A stretch of 10,363 bases of DNA, taken from an uncultured Bacilli bacterium. GTDB taxonomy: Bacteria > Bacillota_I > Bacilli_A > RF39 > UBA660. The notes beneath the pieces were generated by a model. That model did no database searches and was not told the DNA's origin. It saw only the letters and a list, made by a program, of their open reading frames with translations. This document shows, piece after piece, positions 5,663 through 10,363 of the stretch. The stretch's first letter is position 1; each line of letters begins with the position of its first letter. Made by a program: the position numbers and the translations under genes. The stretch covers positions 1-10,363 of the forward strand of contig CANQIR010000030.1 in NCBI GenBank assembly GCA_947624095.1. The letters run 5' to 3'.

Positions 5663-6292
5663 ATGTTTAGTAGAGCACTATATAGAACATTATCAGGAGC
5701 ATGGCCAATGGTTTTCATCTTTTGTATTATTCTCGTTACCGTTCGTATTTCATATTTAAGAATTAATCATCAAAAATTTAGTCTATTTAATGAAATATAT
5801 ACCCTGATATTTTTAATTTATATTTTATTATTATTTGAATTAGTAACTAATACTGAATCAGGCGGTTCTGGCTTAAACTTAATGCCATTCAAAGAAATAA
5901 CTCGTTATACATTTGGTTCACCTTTATTCATCTATAACGTTTTAGGTAATATTCTAGCCTTTGTACCATTTGGTTACTTTGTTTCTAGCTACGTCAAAGC
6001 TAAAAGAGTAGGGGAAATGACGATAATTACTCTAATTACTAGCTTAGCTATCGAATTAGTTCAATACCGTATTGGTCGAACTTTTGATATCGATGATATC
6101 ATCCTTAATGTTGCGGGTGGCATTATTGGTTTTCTTATCTATATTGCCATTACTGCTATTCAAAAGCATCTTCCATCCTTATTTAAAAGCGACTTATTCT
6201 ATAATATATTAAGTATCATCGTCATCGTAATAATCATCGCCTACATTAGTCAATTTGTTGGCTTTGGTTGGTTAAATGGAGTGATAAAATGA
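5663..6292 (+). CDS. VanZ-family membrane protein
   Basis: This 209-residue protein starts at ATG 5663 with a GGGG-type ribosome site. It has five or six membrane helices (near 15-33, 44-62, 93-110, 119-137, 148-168, 180-198). The VanZ core is clear: NVLGNILAFVPFGYF, then SLAIELVQYRIGRTFDIDD, then ILNVAGGIIGF. VanZ proteins are known from low-level teicoplanin resistance loci, but most chromosomal members have no assigned role; an envelope role is the safest guess. It occupies the place where Bacillus has phoH and pgpH between yqfD and ybeY. Its stop codon overlaps the ybeY start (ATGA), so the two are translationally coupled. Confidence 0.88.
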   Translation: MFSRALYRTLSGAWPMVFIFCIILVTVRISYLRINHQKFSLFNEIYTLIFLIYILLLFELVTNTESGGSGLNLMPFKEITRYTFGSPLFIYNVLGNILAFVPFGYFVSSYVKAKRVGEMTIITLITSLAIELVQYRIGRTFDIDDIILNVAGGIIGFLIYIAITAIQKHLPSLFKSDLFYNILSIIVIVIIIAYISQFVGFGWLNGVIK

Positions 6293-6732
6293 ACGAATAC
6301 ACAATAATTGATAATAATTTATATACTAATTATACTTATCTATACGATGTACTAGATTACACATTAGAACACGAGAAAGTTAAAAATGCAATCTTCTCCG
6401 TCATCTTTGTTGATGAAGACCAAATACAAGAAATAAACCGTGAATACCGTCACATCGATCGAGTAACCGATGTTATTTCATTTGCATTTGAAGATAATGA
6501 AGATATGGTGTATAATGAACAATGTAGAGTTTTAGGAGATATTTATGTTTGTATTCCTAAAATGATTAGTCAAGCTAAAGAATATGCCCATAGTGAAGAA
6601 AGAGAATTATCCTTTCTTTGTGTTCATGGTTTATTGCATTTACTAGGCTATGACCATATGAATAAAGAAGAAGAGAAAGTTATGTTTGCATTACAGGAGT
6701 TGATTTTAGATGCCAAAAATATCACGCGATGA
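6289..6732 (+). CDS. ybeY: Endoribonuclease YbeY (16S rRNA maturation)
   Basis: The chosen start is ATG 6289, which overlaps the vanZ-like stop as ATGA and has GGAG (6278-6281) upstream; a TTG at 6268 in the same frame would lengthen the protein by seven non-conserved residues. The product has 147 residues, normal for the family. The zinc site HGLLHLLGYDH (113-123, His 113, 117 and 123) is complete, and the conserved TDVISFAF (60-67) and LGDIYVC (82-88) segments are present. YbeY trims the 3' end of 16S rRNA and takes part in ribosome quality control. The last 23 bases overlap dgkA. Confidence 0.96.
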   Translation: MNEYTIIDNNLYTNYTYLYDVLDYTLEHEKVKNAIFSVIFVDEDQIQEINREYRHIDRVTDVISFAFEDNEDMVYNEQCRVLGDIYVCIPKMISQAKEYAHSEERELSFLCVHGLLHLLGYDHMNKEEEKVMFALQELILDAKNITR

Positions 6733-7111
6733 AATAAAAGTAAGAGGGTTTAAAAGATTTGTTAAAAGTTTCGGCTATAGCATCGATGGTTTAAAATACG
6801 CTTATAAGTACGAACAAAGTATGTTAATTCATGTGATAGCTACTATATTTGCTATCATAATGGGTCTTATATGTCATATAAGCATTAGTGAGTGGGCTTT
6901 AATTGCCGTAGCTATAGGTATCGTTCTTGCTGCCGAATTAATTAATACTGCTATTGAAGCGGTTGTCGATTTAGTAACCTTAGAAATTCATCCTTTAGCA
7001 AAAATTGCCAAAGATTGTGGAAGCGCTGCCACCTTTGTCTTATCTATCGTTGCTGCCATCATCGGTTGTCTAGTTTATATTCCTCATCTTATTGAAATGT
7101 TAGGACTTTAA
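6710..7111 (+). CDS. dgkA: Diacylglycerol/undecaprenol kinase family protein
   Basis: This 133-residue integral membrane protein starts at ATG 6710, ten bases after GGAG (6696-6699), and overlaps the end of ybeY. The family signature is complete: ELINTAIEAVVDLV (76-89) with the catalytic Glu region, followed by KIAKDCGSAATFV (98-110). Three membrane helices are visible (about 37-57, 60-80, 108-128), behind a cytoplasmic amphipathic N terminus (GFKRFVKSFGYSIDGL). In Gram-positive bacteria this enzyme mainly phosphorylates undecaprenol, feeding the lipid carrier pool for wall synthesis. The Bacillus neighbour cdd is missing here, and era follows after three bases. Confidence 0.94.
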   Translation: MPKISRDEIKVRGFKRFVKSFGYSIDGLKYAYKYEQSMLIHVIATIFAIIMGLICHISISEWALIAVAIGIVLAAELINTAIEAVVDLVTLEIHPLAKIAKDCGSAATFVLSIVAAIIGCLVYIPHLIEMLGL

Positions 7112-7114
7112 CCT

Positions 7115-7999
7115 ATGAAAAGCGGTTTTGTCAGTATAATTGGTCGTCCCAACGTTGGTAAAAGTACTCTTCTAAATAGTATCACCGAACATAAAATAGC
7201 CATCACTTCTAATAAAGCTGGTACTACCAGAAATATTATCCAAGGCATCTATAACGAACCTAATACCCAAATCGTCTTTGTCGATACCCCAGGTATTCAT
7301 AAACCAATTAATAAACTCGGAAAAATTCTCAATAAACAAGCCAATGCTTTTACCAAAGATATTGATGTTATTTTATTTATCGTCGATGCCTATGAAGGTG
7401 TAGGCAAAGGTGATCGATATATCATTGAAACTCTAAAAGGTAATGATGTACCTGTCATCCTTGTCTTAAATAAAATAGATCAATTATCTAAAGAACAACT
7501 AATTAATAGAATAAATGATTATAAAGATTTATTCCCTTTCGTCGAAATAGTTCCTATTTCTGCTAAAACTAATGATAATATTGAACGTTTAATTGAAGTC
7601 ATCAAAAAATATCTAACCGATAATGTCCGTTATTTTGAAGATGATACTATTACTACGAATAGTACTAAATTTATGATTAGTGAATACGTTCGAGAAAAAT
7701 TATTAAATCTTACCGAACAAGAAATACCTCATAGTATCACCTGTGTTACTACCGAATATGAAGAATTACCTAATATTGTCAATATTGTTGTTGAAGTAAT
7801 CGTTGACCGTGATTCCCTTAAGAAAATAGTTATTGGTAAAAATGGAGCTCTTTTAAAAGAAGTCGGCATCCAAGCACGGCAAGATATCGAAGAACTCTTA
7901 GGTAAACAAGTATTCCTTGAGTTATATGTTAAAACTATTAAGAACTGGCGCGATAAAGAAAAATATCTAAATGAATTAGGTTTTAAAGATTTTGAATAA
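7115..7999 (+). CDS. era: GTPase Era
   Basis: This full-length protein has 294 residues. Its GTPase domain shows G1 GRPNVGKS (10-17), the G2 region AGTTRN (35-40), G3 DTPG (57-60), G4 NKID (119-122) and G5 SAK (149-151). A C-terminal KH RNA-binding domain has the loop GKNGALLKEVGIQAR (241-255). Era binds the 3' end of 16S rRNA and couples GTP state to 30S assembly, working in the same pathway as YbeY three genes upstream. The start lies three bases after the dgkA stop, with TAGGA inside the dgkA end as the only ribosome site, so coupling is likely. Confidence 0.97.
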   Translation: MKSGFVSIIGRPNVGKSTLLNSITEHKIAITSNKAGTTRNIIQGIYNEPNTQIVFVDTPGIHKPINKLGKILNKQANAFTKDIDVILFIVDAYEGVGKGDRYIIETLKGNDVPVILVLNKIDQLSKEQLINRINDYKDLFPFVEIVPISAKTNDNIERLIEVIKKYLTDNVRYFEDDTITTNSTKFMISEYVREKLLNLTEQEIPHSITCVTTEYEELPNIVNIVVEVIVDRDSLKKIVIGKNGALLKEVGIQARQDIEELLGKQVFLELYVKTIKNWRDKEKYLNELGFKDFE

Positions 8000-8010
8000 A
8001 AATTAATTTT

Positions 8011-8049
8011 ACAGCCCATTATATAAGTAAGAGAGGATGGGTTGTTTTT
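8011..8049 (+). terminator. Terminator-like hairpin between era and the yqzL-like gene
   Basis: ACAGCCCAT (8011-8019) pairs with ATGGGTTGT (8037-8045) over nine base pairs, one of them G-U, around a 17-base loop. TTTTT (8045-8049) follows and abuts the next ATG. The only purine-rich ribosome-site candidate (GAGAGG, 8031-8036) lies in the loop. It may be a leaky terminator or attenuator before yqzL-recO; the large loop lowers confidence. Confidence 0.5.
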
Positions 8050-8139
8050 ATGAATAAGAAAGAAGCCTGGGAAAAATTTAAAAAAACCGGTAAAATAGAA
8101 TATTATTTAGAATATAAAAAACAAGAAAAGAAGGGATAG
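8050..8139 (+). CDS. yqzL: YqzL-like small protein
   Basis: This 29-residue gene lies between era and recO, exactly where Bacillus has yqzL. The product MNKKEAWEKFKKTGKIEYYL (then EYKKQEKKG) keeps the family pattern W-x-x-F-x-x-T-G-x-I-x-x-Y-L-x-Y, with Trp 7, Phe 10, Thr 13, Gly 14 and Tyr 22. The Bacillus protein is longer (about 47 residues), so this is a minimal form that ends soon after the motif. Function is unknown. The ribosome site is poor, since the U tract of a hairpin lies directly before the ATG. Its 3' end carries the AAGGGA that serves recO two bases downstream. Confidence 0.75.
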   Translation: MNKKEAWEKFKKTGKIEYYLEYKKQEKKG

Positions 8140-8141
8140 TC

Positions 8142-8873
8142 TTGTTAAAGAAAGTAGAAGGAATCATCTTAACTGAAACACCTAGCGGAGATAGTTCACG
8201 AATATTAAATATTCTCACTAGAGAATATGGCTTAATAGGAGTGATGGCCAAAAACGTCAAAAGCCTTAAAAGTCCACTTCGCACTAAGACCACAAAATTT
8301 ACTTATGGTCTCTTTTATCTTGATTACTATGAACAAAAACTTTCTAAATTAACCGATGTTGATATTATCGAACCCTTTAAAAATGTTCGCCAAGATATCA
8401 TTTTACTAAGCTATGTTTCTTATATTTGTGAATTAACCTACCAAGTCGTTAAACAAAATTATAACTATACCATCTTTGATGATTTTATTGCTACTTTAAA
8501 AAAGATTGATGAAGGTTTTAATCCCTTAGTAATGACTAATATCTTAGAAATTAAATATCTCGATTATCAAGGCATTGGCTTAAATCTTGACTGCTGTCTT
8601 CGTTGTGGATCTACTAAAAATATCATTACTATTGATCCTGATGAAGGTGGTTATATTTGTCAAAATTGTTACACTAACGAACCCATCTATAATGCTAAAA
8701 TTGTTAAACTATTAAGAATGTATTACTATATTAAAATTAATAGTATTACTTCCTTAGATATCAAACCTGATATCGCCTCGATGATTAACGAATTTATTAA
8801 TCGTTACTATGACCGATACGCTGGTTTATATCTGAATAGTAAAAAATTCTTACAAGAACTTGTCAAAAATTAA
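8142..8873 (+). CDS. recO: DNA repair protein RecO
   Basis: This 243-residue protein is normal in length. The TTG start at 8142 is favoured by AAGGGA (8131-8136) and gives the typical opening LKKVEGIILTETPSGDSSRI followed by LTREYGLIGVMAKNVK, the N-terminal OB fold. The helical C-terminal part carries a zinc site with two CxxC pairs (Cys 152/155 and Cys 173/176, in CLRCG and CQNC). RecO loads RecA onto SSB-coated DNA with RecR in gap repair. The last codons contain the -35 box of the downstream T-box promoter. Confidence 0.95.
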   Translation: MLKKVEGIILTETPSGDSSRILNILTREYGLIGVMAKNVKSLKSPLRTKTTKFTYGLFYLDYYEQKLSKLTDVDIIEPFKNVRQDIILLSYVSYICELTYQVVKQNYNYTIFDDFIATLKKIDEGFNPLVMTNILEIKYLDYQGIGLNLDCCLRCGSTKNIITIDPDEGGYICQNCYTNEPIYNAKIVKLLRMYYYIKINSITSLDIKPDIASMINEFINRYYDRYAGLYLNSKKFLQELVKN

Positions 8874-8888
8874 AAATTAGTATATAAT
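8860..8888 (+). promoter_or_regulatory. Sigma-A-type promoter of the glycine T-box/glyS unit
   Basis: TTGTCA (8860-8865, inside the recO end) and TATAAT (8883-8888) are 17 bases apart, identical in hexamers and spacing to the rpsU promoter. The predicted transcript starts near 8895. Confidence 0.88.
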
Positions 8889-8894
8889 GTAGTA

Positions 8895-9017
8895 CATACA
8901 AGTGATGAAGAGCGTGGCAAACTCGGAGCTATATAAAAATAAAGAGTGATTTCGTCTAGAAATAAGTAGGGTGGAACCGTGCACTAGCACCCCTACAAAT
9001 TATTTCTAGACGTTTTT
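8895..9017 (+). promoter_or_regulatory. Compact glycine T-box riboswitch leader
   Basis: The T-box core AGGGTGGAACCGTGC (8968-8982) is a clear match. It folds as an antiterminator: GTAGGG (8966-8971) with CCCTAC (8991-8996), the seven-base bulge UGGAACC, then GUGC (8979-8982) with GCAC (8987-8990). UGGA in the bulge would pair with a tRNA ending UCCA, as tRNA-Gly does. A GGC triplet followed by A (8916-8918) is a candidate specifier. Uncharged tRNA-Gly is expected to favour readthrough into the synthetase gene. Only about 55-60 bases lie between the transcript start and the stem III position, so a full-size stem I of around 100 bases cannot fit. Confidence 0.85.
8953..9017 (+). terminator. 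Terminator hairpin of the T-box leader
   Basis: CGTCTAGAAATAA (8953-8965) pairs perfectly with TTATTTCTAGACG (9000-9012), 13 bp, followed by TTTTT (9013-9017). The arms enclose the whole T-box antiterminator element. The 5' arm can alternatively form a small hairpin, ATTTC with GAAAT (8949-8963). Confidence 0.85.
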
Positions 9018-9045
9018 AAATTTTAGCCAAAGAAGGAGAATATTT

Positions 9046-10363
9046 ATGGAAAATTTAAAAATGGAAGACTTAGTCAATTATTGCAAACAATATGGTTATA
9101 TATTTCAAGGAAGTGAAATTTACGGTGGCCTTGCTAATACTTGGGATTATGGACCATTAGGAAGTCGTCTTAAAAATGCTGTTAAAGATTGCTGGCGTAA
9201 ACGCTTTATTCAAGAAAGACCTAATGCTTACGAAGTAGATGCAGATATTCTAATGCATCCAAGAGTATGGGAAGCTTCTGGTCACGTAGCTAGTTTCTCT
9301 GATCCATTAATCGATTGTAAACATTGTAAAATGCGTCATCGTGCTGATAACTTAGTTAATGACTTTAACCCAAACGCTCATGCCGATGGGATGTCTCACG
9401 AAGAACTTATGGCCTATATTCGTGAACACCAAATACCTTGTCCTAAATGTGGTGCTTGTGACTATACCGATATTCGTGAATTTAATTTAATGTTTGAAAC
9501 CCAAAGAGGGGTAGTCAAAGATGCCAAAAATATTGTCTATCTTCGTCCCGAAAATGCTCAAGGTGAATACGTAAACTTCTTAAATGTTCAAAGAACAATG
9601 CGCGCCAAATTACCATTTTCTATTGGTCAAATAGGTAAAGCATTCCGTAACGAAATCACGCCTGGTAACTTTACTTTCCGAACTATTGAATTTGAACAAA
9701 TGGAATATCAAACATTCTGTAAAGAAGGAACAGATCAAGAATTATATGACTACTTTAAAGATTATGGTAAACACTTCTTTATGGACTTAGGTTTACCCGA
9801 AAATAAACTTCGTTTTCACGATCACGAAAAACTTGCTCACTATGCCAAATCTGCTTGTGATATCGAATACGAATTCTGTTTTGGTTGGGGAGAAATTAAT
9901 GGTACCCATAATCGTACTAATTATGATTTATCTCGTCATCAAGAATATTCTAGTGTATCCCAAACCTATCTAGATCCTGAAACCAACGAAAAATATATTC
10001 CTTATATTATCGAATCAACTTATGGTCTAGACCGTACTATCTTAGCTTTATTAAATGAAGCTTATACCGAAGAAACTCTAGATAATGGTGAGACAAGAAC
10101 TGTATTAAAATTAAAACCATTCCTTGCTCCTTATAAAGTAGCTATTCTTCCTCTAATAAAGAAAAATCATAGTGCTAAAGCTCTAGAAATATACAACGAA
10201 TTAGCTAAACATTTTATGACTTCTTATGATGAAGCTGGTAATATTGGTAAACGTTATCGTCGTGCTGATGCTATTGGTACTCCATTTGCTATAACAATCG
10301 ATGATAACACCTTAGAAAAAGGCGAAGTAACCGTTAGAGAAAGAGATACAATGGATCAAATTA
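9046..10363 (+). CDS. glyS: Glycyl-tRNA synthetase, single-chain type (3' end cut by window)
   Basis: ATG 9046 follows AAGGAG (9033-9038). There are 439 full codons in the window; the family is about 460 residues long, so only the tail is missing. This is the homodimeric class II GlyRS, not the GlyQ/GlyS two-subunit type of Bacillus. Visible features are YGGLANTWDYGPLG (26-39), a probable zinc site with CKHC (91-94) and CPKC (132-135), the RPENAQGEY segment (167-175), the motif 2 region FRNEITPGNFTFR (200-212) and motif 3 ESTYGLDR (323-330). The anticodon-binding domain starts near 358 (PFLAPYKVAILPL). The enzyme charges tRNA-Gly with glycine and is controlled by the T-box upstream. No other gene shares its promoter within the window. 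Because both subunit activities sit in one chain, the name glyQS is also used. Confidence 0.96.
   Translation, partial: MENLKMEDLVNYCKQYGYIFQGSEIYGGLANTWDYGPLGSRLKNAVKDCWRKRFIQERPNAYEVDADILMHPRVWEASGHVASFSDPLIDCKHCKMRHRADNLVNDFNPNAHADGMSHEELMAYIREHQIPCPKCGACDYTDIREFNLMFETQRGVVKDAKNIVYLRPENAQGEYVNFLNVQRTMRAKLPFSIGQIGKAFRNEITPGNFTFRTIEFEQMEYQTFCKEGTDQELYDYFKDYGKHFFMDLGLPENKLRFHDHEKLAHYAKSACDIEYEFCFGWGEINGTHNRTNYDLSRHQEYSSVSQTYLDPETNEKYIPYIIESTYGLDRTILALLNEAYTEETLDNGETRTVLKLKPFLAPYKVAILPLIKKNHSAKALEIYNELAKHFMTSYDEAGNIGKRYRRADAIGTPFAITIDDNTLEKGEVTVRERDTMDQI

Noticed and set aside
6268..6288. TTG 6268 as the start of YbeY
   Set aside because: ATG 6289 has a better placed ribosome site, an ATGA coupling overlap and the normal family length.
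7729..8019. 96-codon open frame on the minus strand over the end of era
   Set aside because: It is antisense to the conserved KH domain of Era and shows no recognisable protein features.
1..10363. Mycoplasma-type code with TGA as Trp
   Set aside because: All Trp codons read are TGG, no gene contains internal TGA, and TGA ends the accessory-like, VanZ-like and ybeY genes at sensible points.
1..10363. CRISPR array, tRNA, rRNA or insertion sequence
   Set aside because: No regularly spaced repeats, no tRNA-like cloverleaf, no rRNA stretches and no transposase reading frame were seen on either strand.

Overview
The window is AT-rich DNA from a low-GC Firmicute, most likely an uncultured or gut-associated member of the Bacilli (Erysipelotrichia/RF39-like; the taxon is inference). 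TGG encodes Trp, no gene has an internal TGA, and TGA ends several genes, so the code is the standard bacterial one and not the Mycoplasma code. The order rpsU, yqeY, yqfC, yqfD, ybeY, dgkA, era, yqzL, recO, glycyl-tRNA synthetase matches the Bacillus chromosomal backbone. The YqfC/YqfD pair points to an endospore-forming lineage or a descendant of one. No stretch longer than 300 bases lacks a gene.

Bases 1-2702 are a class II bacteriocin locus. It holds the end of a C39 peptidase/ABC exporter, a very small one-pass membrane protein in the place of the usual HlyD-type accessory factor, and two adjacent short genes for double-glycine precursor peptides (47 and 54 codons), closed by a strong terminator. 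The two peptides look like the halves of a two-peptide bacteriocin. The exporter has one in-frame TAA at 489-491 inside its membrane domain, and reading continues in the same frame on the other side. It is therefore a recent nonsense mutant, a sequence error or a recoded gene. No immunity gene is visible.

Bases 2703-3500 carry a single-gene unit with its own promoter and terminator, encoding a pilin-like membrane-anchored surface protein with a jelly-roll-like ectodomain. Its terminator overlaps the end of the coding sequence.

Bases 3514-8873 are the conserved core. A consensus promoter drives rpsU-yqeY, which ends in a terminator. A tightly packed gene train follows: yqfC, yqfD, a VanZ-family membrane protein, ybeY, dgkA, era, a 29-residue YqzL-like gene and recO. 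Compared with Bacillus subtilis, phoH, pgpH and cdd are absent and a vanZ-like gene sits in the phoH/pgpH position. A terminator-like hairpin lies between era and yqzL.

Bases 8860-10363 hold a second consensus promoter, a very compact glycine T-box leader with unusual terminator geometry, and a nearly complete single-chain glycyl-tRNA synthetase gene that runs off the right edge.
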